In this document: positions 25,130-34,052 of the stretch, piece after piece | Numbering within the stretch: the stretch's first letter is position 1 | Layout: each line of letters begins with the position of its first letter | Assembly: GCF_022701195.1 (NCBI RefSeq) | Contig: NZ_CP078089.1 | Span: forward strand, 3,038,001 to 3,102,000 | DNA length: 64,000 nucleotides | Origin: Allobaculum mucilyticum | GTDB taxonomy: Bacteria; Bacillota_I; Bacilli_A; Erysipelotrichales; Erysipelotrichaceae | Direction: 5' to 3' | Program-made: the position numbers and the translations under genes | Notes under the pieces: generated by a model | The model's database searches: none | The model's input: only the letters and a program-made list of their open reading frames with translations | Told to the model about the DNA's origin: nothing

Positions 25130-26142
25130 CAGATCGTACGGCCTACAACTTTGGCGATCGCACGGGCTTTGGCTACAAGTTCAGCGTATTTATTCGGTTT
25201 AAGAGACTGTGCACCATCGCTCCATGCATGGGCTGGATCCTCATGAACTTCAATGATCAGGCCATCGGCACCTGCCGCAATTGCGGCCAGAGCCTGTGCT
25301 TCAACAAGCTTCCAGTCGCCCGTTGCATGGGACGGGTCAATGATGATTGGCAGATGGGTACGTTCTTTAATAATTGGGATGACCGCAAGATCGAGCGTGT
25401 TTCTCGTATATTTTTCGAACGTGCGGATACCGCGCTCGCAGAAAATAACGTTCGGGTTTCCTTCGGACATGATGTATTCAGCAGCCATGATCCACTCTTC
25501 AATCGTATTGGCCAGACCGCGTTTAAGCAGAACCGGCTTGTTCGTACGGCCGACTGCTTTAAGCAGATCAAAGTTCTGCATGTTGCGTGCACCGATCTGA
25601 ATGACGTCTACATTTTCAACGAATTCATCGAGCCTGTCGGCGCTCATCAGTTCCGTAACAATCGGCAGACCGGTCTGCTCTCTTGCATGCACCAGTGCCT
25701 GGATGCCCTCGCTGCCCATGCCCTGGAAGGAATATGGAGATGTTCTTGGCTTGTAAGCACCGCCGCGAAGCATGTCTGCACCGGCTTCAAGGACTTTTCC
25801 GGCTGCTGAGCAGATCGCCTGATCACCTTCAACAGCGCATGGACCGGCGATCATGACGATCTTCTGTCCGCCGATTTTAATGCCGTTGACATCGATGATG
25901 GTGTCTTCCGGATGGAACATGCGGTTGGCCAGCTTATAGGGCTGAGCGACGCGCTGGACGTTAAATACGATCGGATTGGCGAGCAGGGAACGGTCGTCGA
26001 TTTTTGCGGTATCGCCGACCAGACCAAAGACGTCATAGTTTTCACCGACGATTTTGGTGATCGAAAGGCCTCTGTTCTCAAGATCCTGAATCAGCTCATT
26101 AACCGCAGTTTCATCTGCGGTTTTCTTCAGTGTAATAATCAT
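25129..26142 (-). CDS. aroF: 3-deoxy-7-phosphoheptulonate (DAHP) synthase, type I beta with N-terminal regulatory domain
   Basis: 337 residues. The first 70 or so form the ferredoxin-like regulatory domain seen in Thermotoga-type enzymes (IITLKK, LSITKIVGE); the barrel carries AGPCAVEG, KPRTSPYSFQG, LLKRG, CERGIRTFE, DPSHATG and IEVHEDPAHA, which include the PEP, E4P and metal ligands. It condenses PEP and erythrose 4-phosphate, the first step of aromatic synthesis. The N-terminal domain usually binds Tyr or Phe for feedback control. It is distant from the other aro genes of the window and co-translated with a radical SAM gene. Confidence 0.95.
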   Translation of the reverse strand: MIITLKKTADETAVNELIQDLENRGLSITKIVGENYDVFGLVGDTAKIDDRSLLANPIVFNVQRVAQPYKLANRMFHPEDTIIDVNGIKIGGQKIVMIAGPCAVEGDQAICSAAGKVLEAGADMLRGGAYKPRTSPYSFQGMGSEGIQALVHAREQTGLPIVTELMSADRLDEFVENVDVIQIGARNMQNFDLLKAVGRTNKPVLLKRGLANTIEEWIMAAEYIMSEGNPNVIFCERGIRTFEKYTRNTLDLAVIPIIKERTHLPIIIDPSHATGDWKLVEAQALAAIAAGADGLIIEVHEDPAHAWSDGAQSLKPNKYAELVAKARAIAKVVGRTI

Positions 26143-26571
26143 CCTGTATTTACTCCATTTCTGTTTCTGTCTTATTTAACACTTTTCGCTTCGCTCCATG
26201 CAGGACAGATAGAACGGTTCGAAGAAAAACGTGTTTGTCTTATGATAGCTTTTCAGGCTTGTGATGACCGAATCACAAAGCGAATCTCACCAAATTTTTA
26301 AAAAAAAGCGCAGAAAGAAAAGCTGCTTAGCCGTCTGTTCTTTCAAAATGGCCCGTTTTCATCCCAGCTGAAATGAAAAAATGCCCCGGATTCCGGAGCG
26401 AATAAGTCTGAACTTAGCCGTCTTAAACTGTTGAAAACTACCCGAAATTTATACTTTTGGCCTGATCCGGGGATAAAGTGTCCTGATTGGCCAATTTTTG
26501 ACGCATGAAGTATTTTTGATTACTATTTGATTAAGCACTGCCCCTTACTATTCAGAAAAGGAGTGATTTGA
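26143..26571. other. Divergent intergenic region (429 bp)
   Basis: No gene is supported. It must carry the leftward promoter of the DAHP synthase operon and holds the rightward hpf promoter at 26498-26526. CCCCGGATTCCGG near 26385 is a weak dyad. Nothing else was recognised. Confidence 0.5.
26498..26526 (+). promoter_or_regulatory. Sigma-A type promoter of hpf
   Basis: TTGACG (26498-26503), 17 bases, TACTAT (26521-26526), 45 bases before the hpf ATG. Confidence 0.65.
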
Positions 26572-27108
26572 ATGAAAATCAACATTGTCGGAAAGAACAT
26601 CACCATCACAAAGGCTCTCGAGGACCGCATCTCCAAAAAACTCAAAGGACTCGAGAAATACTTCCTGATCGCGGAAGACGACAGTGCAAAAGTCCTCCTG
26701 ACCTCGTATCCAAACAAGAACAAAATTGAGGTCACCATCCCAACCAAAGCAGCAATCCTGCGCGCAGAGACATCGGATCTCGACATGTACAACGCGATCG
26801 ACAAGGTCGTTGACAAGCTCAAAGACCAGATCCGCCGTCAGAAAACCCGCCTTGAAAGCCGTAAGGACAAAGCTTCGCCGCTCTATGAAGCGTTCCTGGA
26901 TTACGACATCCTGGGCCAAGAGAATCCAAACGACGAGATCGTCAAAACCAAATCCATCGCACCTGAACGTCTCTCGCTCGATGAAGCCATCACGAAGATG
27001 GACCTGCTTGGTCACAGCTTCTTCATCTATCTCGACGACGAAACTGATAAGCCTGCAGTCGTTTACGTCCGCAATGACGGCGGCTACGGCCTGATCGAAA
27101 CCGAATAA
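26572..27108 (+). CDS. hpf: Ribosome hibernation promoting factor, long form
   Basis: 178 residues, the long form typical of Firmicutes. Residues 1-95 are the ribosome-binding HPF/YfiA domain (KINIVGKNITITKALEDRISKKL, AILRAETSDLDMYNAIDKVVDKL); after a linker, residues about 122-178 form the C-terminal dimerisation domain (KSIAPERLSLDEAITKMDLLGHSFFIY, ending in VYVRNDGGYGLIE). It joins two 70S ribosomes into inactive 100S dimers in stationary phase. Strong AAAAGGAG before the ATG and a promoter of its own; single-gene unit. Confidence 0.96.
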   Translation: MKINIVGKNITITKALEDRISKKLKGLEKYFLIAEDDSAKVLLTSYPNKNKIEVTIPTKAAILRAETSDLDMYNAIDKVVDKLKDQIRRQKTRLESRKDKASPLYEAFLDYDILGQENPNDEIVKTKSIAPERLSLDEAITKMDLLGHSFFIYLDDETDKPAVVYVRNDGGYGLIETE

Positions 27109-27235
27109 TTCTACAGACGACCTGCAGAGTCGATTCTCTAACGGATCGCAGAGGCAGCGAACAGGTCATCTGAACTATCAAACCTGAATTTAAAGACCGA
27201 CCGGTCTCAATAACCGGAAGCGTCTCCTTCCTTAC

Positions 27236-27260
27236 AGGCAGCTGGAAACAGCTGCCTTTT
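27236..27260 (+). terminator. Intrinsic terminator, hpf transcript
   Basis: AGGCAGCTG-GAAA-CAGCTGCCT followed by TTT; perfect 9-bp stem with a GNRA loop. Confidence 0.88.
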
Positions 27261-27862
27261 CTGTTGGACAATTGGATACACGAACAGAGTGAAAATGTAA
27301 GCGCAGGACTCTTCTGCGATCAGACAATCCGAACAGAATCAGGGACGGCCAAAGAAAAAGCAGAAGGCACAGAGAGCCGTAAAGCGCAGTCATGCAAAAC
27401 GGCGCACCGAAAGGCGGAGAAGAGGAATGAAAATACGGTTGAAATCGGCCGATTTTAAGTTCTGCCAGGCAGAATCTGATGCGCGCAAAAGATGAATTCT
27501 GGGGGCAGAAAGCCCGCTGAAAATGAACATCTGTTTATGGAGAAGAGGACTGATTCCGGTTACAGAAAAAATTTTTTCTCCTGTATGAAGCAGTAGAATC
27601 ATCGATAGAGTAATCTTATCGTATTTATTCTCTCGCTTATCAGGTATAGGATGATCGGTTACATGGATTGTCTGGAGCAGTTTACACAGAAGATGGGTTC
27701 TGCTCTTATGTCCGCTGTTTTAAATTCCCTTCTTGAATTGAGGTGTCGTTCCTCGTAAAATACGACAGGAAACACAACGAAAAGCTTTGCATCCCTTTGC
27801 GCGGTTCAGTACTGCTTTTTTAAGGGAAAAGTCTGTACCTTTCAATTGTTTAAGACTCTTGA

Positions 27863-27891
27863 AACGGCTCTTTCGCGGTTTGCGAGCCGTT
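27863..27891 (+). repeat. Inverted repeat before sepF
   Basis: AACGGCTC ... GAGCCGTT, 8-bp perfect arms overlapping the putative -35 box of the sepF promoter; could be an operator or the end of an upstream transcript. Confidence 0.4.
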
Positions 27892-27907
27892 ATTCGTGTG
27901 TTACTAT
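27880..27907 (+). promoter_or_regulatory. Possible sepF promoter
   Basis: TTGCGA (27880-27885), 16 bases, TACTAT (27902-27907), then 25 bases to the ATG at 27933. Confidence 0.45.
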
Positions 27908-27932
27908 ACAACCGACAGAGGGAGGTTTTCTA

Positions 27933-28394
27933 ATGGGATTCATGGATAAATTTAAATCACTGATTGAAACCGGTGATGAAGACGACGATTTTGTAGAAGA
28001 AACGGTCGAAGAAACAGCAGATGAAGCACCGGCACGTCCGGCTGCTCCAAGACCAGTTCAGCACGCAGCCTACGAGACCAAGGCAAACACAGGCGCTCCA
28101 GAACTCGATGAGCGTACAAAAATGGTCCTTTTCGAGCCAAGAAACTTCAATGAAGCAGAAACAGTTGGTGCTCGCCTGAAAGAAGGACGCGCAGTTGTTG
28201 TTAACCTTCATAAACTTGATAAAAACTATGCACGCAGAACTATCGACTTCCTGAGCGGCGTTGTTTACGCTCTTGAAGGCAGCGTACAGAAAATCGGTCC
28301 AAGCGTCATTCTCTGCTACCCGAAAGAAATCGGTGTTGCCGGATCCATCAGCTTCGGTGCAGATGACAACGCTGAAGACAATATCGAAGAATAA
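27933..28394 (+). CDS. sepF: Cell division protein SepF
   Basis: 153 residues. The N-terminus MGFMDKFKSLI is the amphipathic membrane-binding helix; an acidic linker follows (DEDDDFVEETVEET), then the SepF core (TKMVLFEPRNFNEAETVGARLKEGRAVVVNL, RTIDFLSGVVYALEGSVQKIG, ILCYP). SepF polymerises and bridges FtsZ to the membrane at the septum. The ATG at 27933 with GAGGGAGG is chosen; an upstream in-frame start at 27846 would destroy the membrane helix at the terminus. ylmH follows at 4 bases. Confidence 0.96.
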   Translation: MGFMDKFKSLIETGDEDDDFVEETVEETADEAPARPAAPRPVQHAAYETKANTGAPELDERTKMVLFEPRNFNEAETVGARLKEGRAVVVNLHKLDKNYARRTIDFLSGVVYALEGSVQKIGPSVILCYPKEIGVAGSISFGADDNAEDNIEE

Positions 28395-28398
28395 TCGA

Positions 28399-29130
28399 AT
28401 GTCCGAAAACTCAATCGGTCGTGAACAGTTTCTCCGCAGCGTTCATAACGGCATTGCCCGTCATGAACAGAGCGGTCGAGTGTTCATGACCGGTTTTTTA
28501 TCGCCGTCCGAGAAGATCCTGGCCCGCAATGCAGCTGGAAAAATCGAATTTCGCTTTGATGGCGGAAGAGAAGAAGCCCTGCGTTCGCGATTTGTTCTCG
28601 GACTGCCAGAAGAAACGGAAGTCTGTGCCGTACTCAAGGCCCGTCTTCCGAAAGGTGCCAAAGTTCTGAAGCATTCGGATGTGCTTGGTGCTTTAATGCA
28701 TTCCGGATTGAAAAGGGAAGCGATCGGCGATATTGCCTGTACAGAAGAGTCTGTATATCTGGTCTGCACAAAGGAACTTGAATCGTATATCTGCGATTCG
28801 ATCCGCTCCATCGGCCGTCAGCCCGTTCTTTTTGAACCTTGCGATGCCAATGAAATGCCGCCAGTCGAGTTTGAGCAGATCAAGGTAAATGTGGCCTCCT
28901 TACGGGCTGATGTTCTTGTGTCAGCGCTTTCACACTGCTCAAGAACTGACGCGAAGGAGAAGATTGCACAGGGGTTCGTGAAAGTCAATGACCAGATTCT
29001 TGAATCGAATAAAACGCTGTGCAATAATGACACCATCTCTGTACGCCGTGCCGGCAAGTATATGATTCAGGATGTCGACGGCGTCAGCAGAAAGGGCAGA
29101 CTTATTGTCAATGTCCTGAAGTACCAGTAA
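28399..29130 (+). CDS. ylmH: S4-domain RNA-binding protein YlmH
   Basis: 243 residues. N-terminal and central YlmH domain (REQFLRSVHNGIARHEQSG, VFMTGFLSPSEKILA), then a C-terminal S4 RNA-binding domain (about 170-243: LRADVLVSALSHCSRTDAKEKIAQGFVKVND). YlmH binds stalled or vacant large ribosomal subunits in Firmicutes and is encoded in division gene clusters. It starts 4 bases after sepF. The usual intervening ylmE/ylmG and the following divIVA are absent here. Confidence 0.92.
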   Translation: MSENSIGREQFLRSVHNGIARHEQSGRVFMTGFLSPSEKILARNAAGKIEFRFDGGREEALRSRFVLGLPEETEVCAVLKARLPKGAKVLKHSDVLGALMHSGLKREAIGDIACTEESVYLVCTKELESYICDSIRSIGRQPVLFEPCDANEMPPVEFEQIKVNVASLRADVLVSALSHCSRTDAKEKIAQGFVKVNDQILESNKTLCNNDTISVRRAGKYMIQDVDGVSRKGRLIVNVLKYQ

Positions 29131-29164
29131 GGTACTTTCACAACGTAAATTCAGAAAGCCAGTA

Positions 29165-29390
29165 AAGCAATGACAAAGACGCGTTCTGCAGTGTACGGAA
29201 AGAAGAGAGCGGCCGGCTGGTGAGAAGGCCGCAGGAAGTCCTGCAGGGTATCACTTTGTAGCTTGAAAAGGGGAACAGAGTACTCTTTTCCGGTCAGGCA
29301 GTCCGTTATCTGCGAGTGCTCTGAAGGCAGACCCTTCAGGGAATAAAGGTGGTACCGCGCTCTGTCGTCCTTTTCGGACGGCTTTTTTTA
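29165..29390 (+). ncRNA. T-box leader controlling ileS
   Basis: Upstream of ileS a structured leader ends in the T-box core AGGTGGTACCGCG (29347-29359). Its UGGU can pair with the ACCA end of uncharged tRNA-Ile. A probable specifier codon ATC (29250-29252, in GGGTATCAC) matches Ile. The terminator stem CGTCC-TTTT-GGACG with seven T ends at 29389. Uncharged tRNA-Ile would stabilise the antiterminator and allow ileS transcription. The 5' boundary is approximate. Confidence 0.93.
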
Positions 29391-29432
29391 TTTTACGGGC
29401 TTAAGAATAGAACACGAGAAGAAAGGAAAAGG

Positions 29433-32225
29433 ATGGAAATGGACAATTCCCAGACAAAATCCGCTAAACCTGAAAATCAGGCAGCGGACAAGAAGAAGCA
29501 GTACAAAGAAACGCTTCAGATGCCTCAGACTGCCTTTGAAATGCGCGGAAATCTTCCAAAGAAGGAACCGGCTTTCCAGCAGCGCTGGCAGGATATGCAT
29601 CTGTATGAAAAGATGCTCGATCGTCACGAGGACAGGAAACCTTTTGTTCTGCATGACGGTCCTCCATACGCAAACGGCGATATCCATATCGGCCATGCGA
29701 TGAACAAAATTCTCAAAGACGTCATCAACAAGTCGAAATACATGCAGGGCTATAAAGTTCCGTATATCCCAGGCTGGGATACGCACGGTCTGCCGATTGA
29801 AACTGCAGTCACCAAGCTTGGCTATGACCGCAAGAAAATCGGTATCCCTGAATTCCGCAAAATCTGTCACGACTATGCTCTTGAGCAGGTTGAACGTCAG
29901 AAAAAAGGATTCCTCGCCCTTGGAAGCATCGGCGACTACGATCATCCTTACATCACACTGACACCGGACTTTGAAGCTGAACAGGTTGAAATCTTCGGAA
30001 AAATGGCAGCTGACGGACTGATCTATCAGGGCCTTAAACCGGTCTACTGGTCTCCATCGAGCGAAACCGCTCTTGCGGAAGCTGAAGTTGAATATAAAGA
30101 CATCACTTCGCCGACCATCTTCGTGAAATTCCCGGTTAAAGACGGAAAAGGCATTCTCGATGAAAACGACTCGTTCGTCATCTGGACAACCACTCCATGG
30201 ACAATCCCGGCCAACCTTGGTATCTCTGTTCATCCGCGCTTTGAATATGCGCGCGTAAAAACCCCGAACGGCAACCTCGTTGTGCTGGCCACAATGGTTG
30301 AAGAACTGATGAACCGCTTTGGCATCGAAGATTACGAAGTTCTTCAGATCATCCCTGGCAAAGATCTCGAATACATGACCGCAACTCATCCTCTGTATCC
30401 GGAAGTTGAATCTCTGGTCATGACAGGCGAGCACGTTACCGATGATTCCGGTACCGGTCTTGTTCATACTGCTCCTGGCTTTGGTATGGATGACTTTATG
30501 ATTGGTAAGAAATACGACCTGCCGATCTTCGTCAACGTTGACGAGCAGGGAAGAATGATGGACGTCTGCGGTCCGCGTCTTGCCGGCAAAACAACGGATG
30601 AAGCGAACGATCTTGTCATCGACTGGCTGACAGAAGTCGGCGCTCTGCTGAACCGTGAAGATATCGTTCACTCCTATCCGCATGACTGGAGAACAAAGAA
30701 ACCGATCATCTTCCGTGCAACAACGCAGTGGTTTGCTTCGATCGACAAGATCCGCGACAAGCTGCTCAATCAGATTCACTCCATCTCCTGGGTTCCCGAA
30801 TGGGGAGAAGGACGTATGCACAACATGATTGCTGACCGCGGCGACTGGTGCATCTCCAGACAGCGCGCATGGGGCGTTCCAATCCCGATCATCTACGGTG
30901 AAGATGGAACACCTCTGATGGATCCTGTCCTGTTCAAATATGCGGCCGATCTGATGCGTGAATACGGATCCAACGTCTGGTTCGAACGCGAAGCCAAAGA
31001 CCTGGTTCCGGAAGGCTATACAAACGAACATTCGCCAAACGGCAAGTTCACCAAAGAGACCGACACGATGGACGTCTGGTTTGACTCCGGAAGCTCCCAT
31101 ACCGGTGCAATGAAAGCACGCGGACTTGGCTACCCGGCTGACCTCTACTTTGAGGGAAGCGACCAGTACCGCGGATGGTTCAACTCTTCTCTGATCATCG
31201 GAACCGCTGTTTATGGAGAAGCTCCATACAAACAGGTTCTTTCCCACGGCTTCATCATGGACGAGCAGGGACGCAAAATGTCCAAGTCTCTGTGGAATGC
31301 CATGGCTCCGGCTGAAATCACATCTGATAAAGGTGCAGACGTTCTTCGTCTGTGGGCCTGCACGGTTGACTATCAGGCAGACTGCTCGGTCGGCAACAAG
31401 ATCCTCAAACAGGTCTCTGAAACCTACCGTAAAGTCCGTAACACCTTCCGCTTCCTGCTTGGAAACCTGGATGGCAATACGTTTGGCCGCAAAGATCTGC
31501 TCGATGTCAACACGCTTTCGAACCAGAACAAATACATCCTTGCTCTGCTCGATGATGCAGTTGATTCTGCAGACAAAGCCTACAATGAATATCGCTTCTC
31601 CGATGCAGTCAGCACGCTGGTCACTCTGATGACCAATGAACTCTCGAGCTACTATCTCGACTACGCAAAAGACATCCTCTATTGCGATGCTCCGGATTCG
31701 AGAGAACGCCGTGAAATCCAGACTGTCCTCTGGCATGCTGCTTCGATCCTGACACGTCTTTGGGCTCCGATCCTTGCGCATACAACAGAAGAGATCAACG
31801 ACATCATGAAATTTGATGAAGAGTCGATCCATCTGGCTGAGTTTGAAAAGAGCGGTCTGGAAGGCGATACGACAGCTCTGAAAGAACAGATGAATGCAGC
31901 ACTTGCTCTGCGTAAAGACGTTCTTAAAGCGCTTGAAGAAGCAAAAGCTGCCAAACTGCTGAAGAAATCCAACGAAGCTGCTCTGCGCATCCATGCAAAT
32001 GACGACTTTCGCAAAGCCGTTGAAGATAACATCGCCAATCCGGCGCAGTGGCTCATGGTTTCCACAGTTGAATTTGTGGATGAGCCGCTCAAGGCTTACG
32101 ACTCCGTTGAAATCGAAGTCACTCCGGCAAAAGGCCATGTCTGCCCGCGCTGCTGGAACTACACTGAGTCTGAGCACGAAGACGGTCTGTGCGATCGCTG
32201 CGCTGCTGTTCTTGGAAAAGAATAA
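29433..32225 (+). CDS. ileS: Isoleucyl-tRNA synthetase
   Basis: 930 residues. Class I signatures: HIGH as DIHIGHAMNK, KMSKS as GRKMSKSLW; the editing domain follows TTTPWTIPANLG; the C-terminal zinc site is CPRCWNY ... CDRCAAVLG, as in the bacterial type 1 enzyme. It charges tRNA-Ile. Two ATGs, 29433 and 29439, both have AAAGGAAAAGG close by; 29433 is used. An in-frame TTG/GTG extension into the T-box is rejected. The N-terminal 45 residues are Lys/Gln-rich and longer than usual before the first conserved motif (AFEMRGNLPKKEP). Confidence 0.98.
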   Translation: MEMDNSQTKSAKPENQAADKKKQYKETLQMPQTAFEMRGNLPKKEPAFQQRWQDMHLYEKMLDRHEDRKPFVLHDGPPYANGDIHIGHAMNKILKDVINKSKYMQGYKVPYIPGWDTHGLPIETAVTKLGYDRKKIGIPEFRKICHDYALEQVERQKKGFLALGSIGDYDHPYITLTPDFEAEQVEIFGKMAADGLIYQGLKPVYWSPSSETALAEAEVEYKDITSPTIFVKFPVKDGKGILDENDSFVIWTTTPWTIPANLGISVHPRFEYARVKTPNGNLVVLATMVEELMNRFGIEDYEVLQIIPGKDLEYMTATHPLYPEVESLVMTGEHVTDDSGTGLVHTAPGFGMDDFMIGKKYDLPIFVNVDEQGRMMDVCGPRLAGKTTDEANDLVIDWLTEVGALLNREDIVHSYPHDWRTKKPIIFRATTQWFASIDKIRDKLLNQIHSISWVPEWGEGRMHNMIADRGDWCISRQRAWGVPIPIIYGEDGTPLMDPVLFKYAADLMREYGSNVWFEREAKDLVPEGYTNEHSPNGKFTKETDTMDVWFDSGSSHTGAMKARGLGYPADLYFEGSDQYRGWFNSSLIIGTAVYGEAPYKQVLSHGFIMDEQGRKMSKSLWNAMAPAEITSDKGADVLRLWACTVDYQADCSVGNKILKQVSETYRKVRNTFRFLLGNLDGNTFGRKDLLDVNTLSNQNKYILALLDDAVDSADKAYNEYRFSDAVSTLVTLMTNELSSYYLDYAKDILYCDAPDSRERREIQTVLWHAASILTRLWAPILAHTTEEINDIMKFDEESIHLAEFEKSGLEGDTTALKEQMNAALALRKDVLKALEEAKAAKLLKKSNEAALRIHANDDFRKAVEDNIANPAQWLMVSTVEFVDEPLKAYDSVEIEVTPAKGHVCPRCWNYTESEHEDGLCDRCAAVLGKE

Positions 32226-32258
32226 TCAAATTCGAAATTCATTCTGAACATATAAATC

Positions 32259-32314
32259 AGGTCCCCGTAAAACGAACTTCACATCAGGTGAAGGGCTTTG
32301 CGAGGACCTTTTTC
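32259..32314 (+). terminator. Terminator after ileS
   Basis: AGGTCC(CCG) ... (CG)AGGACC with an inner CTTCAC-ATCAG-GTGAAG stem, followed by a T run. Confidence 0.75.
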
Positions 32315-32426
32315 TATGCTTGAGGAACGCGGAACTTTTTTTACAGCTTCAAAACCAGGGGATGGCGCAAAGAAACAAAAGGAGGGACCCTTCATCAGGA
32401 ACCCGTCCGGTATTCATCTTCATATT

Positions 32427-32462
32427 ATGGTGCTGCTTATGGTGCTGCTTATGGTGCTGCCT
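32427..32462. repeat. Three tandem 12-bp repeats
   Basis: ATGGTGCTGCTT occurs three times without spacing (last copy with one change), between the ileS terminator and the stop of the HAD gene. Not in a supported gene. Confidence 0.85.
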
Positions 32463-32475
32463 TCGCAGACAGAAA

Positions 32476-33282
32476 TCAGTCTGCAGCTCTTCTTTCAGGA
32501 TTGAGCCAGCCTCGTTCATAAACAAAAGAGACAATGCCATCCTGATCAACCGGCTTGCAGATAAATGCTGCGGCTTCTTTCAGAGCCGGCGAGCCATTGC
32601 CCATGGCAACTCCGCATCCGACAGCTTCGATCATCGGCAGATCATTGTCGCCATCTCCAAAAGCAGCTGACTGATCTGCTGTCAGGCCATAGTAAGTAAG
32701 CACAGCTTCTACACCTTTGCCTTTTCCGCCGCCTGCCGGAATGATATCCACAGCCCGGTCCCACCAGGCTGCAATCTCCGCTCCATCTACATCTTTCATC
32801 AGAGCAGGGTATTCTTCTTTGCGGCCGCCGGACATGATCTGATAGACCGTTTTTCCTCGGCGCTTCTTTTCAAAATCCAGTTCCGGGATCAGTTTTTGCT
32901 TCGAAATCCAGTAGTAATCAATCAGATCCTGATCAGCGCCATTGGCCAGTATTTCACTGTCCGTTGCTATAGCAACCGGCCGTCCGATTGCAGTCGCATT
33001 GTCAATGATCTTCTGCACATCCTGATCTTTGAGAGGAGCAGAACGGATCAGTTCTCCCTGATCGCTAAAGCAGAGTGATCCGTTATAGCAGAGCAGGACG
33101 TCGAAATGCACGTCCTCAATTTTGGGAACCTGGATTGGCGAACGCCCGGTACATAAACCAAGACGCACTCCCTGGCTGGAAAGATCCCTTAAAAGCTGGC
33201 GAAGAGCAGGGGTGATTACTTTTGTTTTCATATCGAGCAGCGTTCCGTCGATATCAAAGAAAATAATATCTGGTCTTTTCAT
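32476..33282 (-). CDS. Cof-type HAD-superfamily phosphatase
   Basis: 268 residues from the ATG at 33282 (AAAGGA upstream); an in-frame ATG at 33321 is less likely. Motif I IFFDIDGTLLD, motif II region LCTGRSP, Lys in GGGKGKGVEAVL, and motif IV FGDGDNDLPMIEAVGCGVAMGNGSP show a type IIB cap HAD enzyme. Such enzymes dephosphorylate sugar phosphates or flavin precursors; the substrate is unknown. Monocistronic. Confidence 0.92.
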   Translation of the reverse strand: MKRPDIIFFDIDGTLLDMKTKVITPALRQLLRDLSSQGVRLGLCTGRSPIQVPKIEDVHFDVLLCYNGSLCFSDQGELIRSAPLKDQDVQKIIDNATAIGRPVAIATDSEILANGADQDLIDYYWISKQKLIPELDFEKKRRGKTVYQIMSGGRKEEYPALMKDVDGAEIAAWWDRAVDIIPAGGGKGKGVEAVLTYYGLTADQSAAFGDGDNDLPMIEAVGCGVAMGNGSPALKEAAAFICKPVDQDGIVSFVYERGWLNPERRAAD

Positions 33283-33452
33283 GAACTGTCCTTTCTGTAC
33301 TTGATCAGCACTCTGGTGCATTGTTGAGAATCAGTCGGTAATCGGAATATCCGGTACAGCCCTGATTCAGTTTTATTGTACAGAGATGGATCTTTCATCG
33401 AATATTCCGCTTCTGAAAAAATCGATTCGCATGAGAAAGCTCTCCCAAAAGA

Positions 33453-33483
33453 AAAATCCCGGCATCGGATCAGCCGGGATTTT
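33453..33483 (-). terminator. Terminator after rubredoxin gene
   Basis: AAAATCCCGGC ... GCCGGGATTTT, perfect 11-bp stem; T run on the minus strand. Confidence 0.85.
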
Positions 33484-33506
33484 GATCTGTGAGTGTGCGC
33501 AGATGA

Positions 33507-33668
33507 TTAAGCGACTTTTTCGAAGTCAGCTTTGGAAGCGCCGCACAGCGGGCATGTCCAGTCATCTGGAAGGTCTTCAAAAGCGGTTCCAGCAGCAATG
33601 CCGTTATCTGGATCGCCTACAGCTGGATCGTACTCATAGCCGCACAGAGTGCAAACATATTTATCCAT
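33507..33668 (-). CDS. Rubredoxin
   Basis: 53 residues, exactly rubredoxin size. The iron is held by two CxxCG pairs: [10 protein letters not shown] near the N-terminus and CPLCGASK near the C-terminus, with the usual DLPDDW before the second pair. It is a one-electron carrier for oxygen or peroxide detoxification or other redox enzymes in anaerobes. AAGGAG lies 9 bases before the ATG at 33668. It is a single gene with its own terminator; no partner reductase or rubrerythrin is adjacent. Confidence 0.95.
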   Translation of the reverse strand: MDKYVCTLCGYEYDPAVGDPDNGIAAGTAFEDLPDDWTCPLCGASKADFEKVA

Positions 33669-34052
33669 GGATCATTCTCCTTTTTGAAACAGAAAACTGT
33701 TTCGAACTGAGACTATCTTAGCATGAACCCCGCCTGAAGATAACGCTTTCTGCTCTTTGAAGGGGGACTTCTTAACTGCCAAAAATCAATTGGACTGTAA
33801 TAGTATCCATTCAGTACGATCTTCCTTTCGAAGTTTCAGTAGACTCTCATAAATTCATATGTGCTTTAGGCACAGGAAGATTTCTTAATCCCCTCATACT
33901 TCTATTTCTACAGTGAAATAGGGTACGTGGGATTTTTTTACAGGTTAAATATTAATATTTTTCTAAACATTAAATACAGGGGTTGATTTTCGTCAGAAAA
34001 TCTGCGGCCTACGGCCGATCAGGAGACGCAACTTTTGAAAGGAGCACTTCTG
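33669..34052. other. Intergenic region with left part of a decayed IS
   Basis: AT-rich. It includes the leftward rubredoxin promoter region and, near the transposase remnant, hairpins TATTTC ... GAAATA (33903-33920), GATTTTC-GTCA-GAAAATC (33984-34001) and CGGCC-TAC-GGCCG. The IS left end was not located. Confidence 0.45.

Larger units (their letters stand above)
27109..27932 (+). other. Long intergenic region between hpf and sepF (824 bp)
   Basis: It holds the hpf terminator (27236-27260) and a sepF promoter and 5' hairpin near the right end. In between, about 27260-27860, no reading frame has an RBS and family likeness. The stem GACCTG ... CAGGTC around 27130-27170 may be part of the hpf 3' end. 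A small RNA could hide here, but no known family motif was recognised. Confidence 0.4.

Noticed and set aside
29388-32177. A 929-codon open frame on the minus strand, antisense to ileS
   Set aside because: It is an exact shadow of the well-supported ileS gene, starts and ends without RBS, and its product is Cys/Phe/Arg-rich with no family likeness. Codon bias leaves the antisense frame free of stops.
33386-33721. A 111-codon plus-strand frame at the rubredoxin locus
   Set aside because: The minus strand holds a perfect 53-residue rubredoxin with RBS and terminator, so the plus frame is noise.
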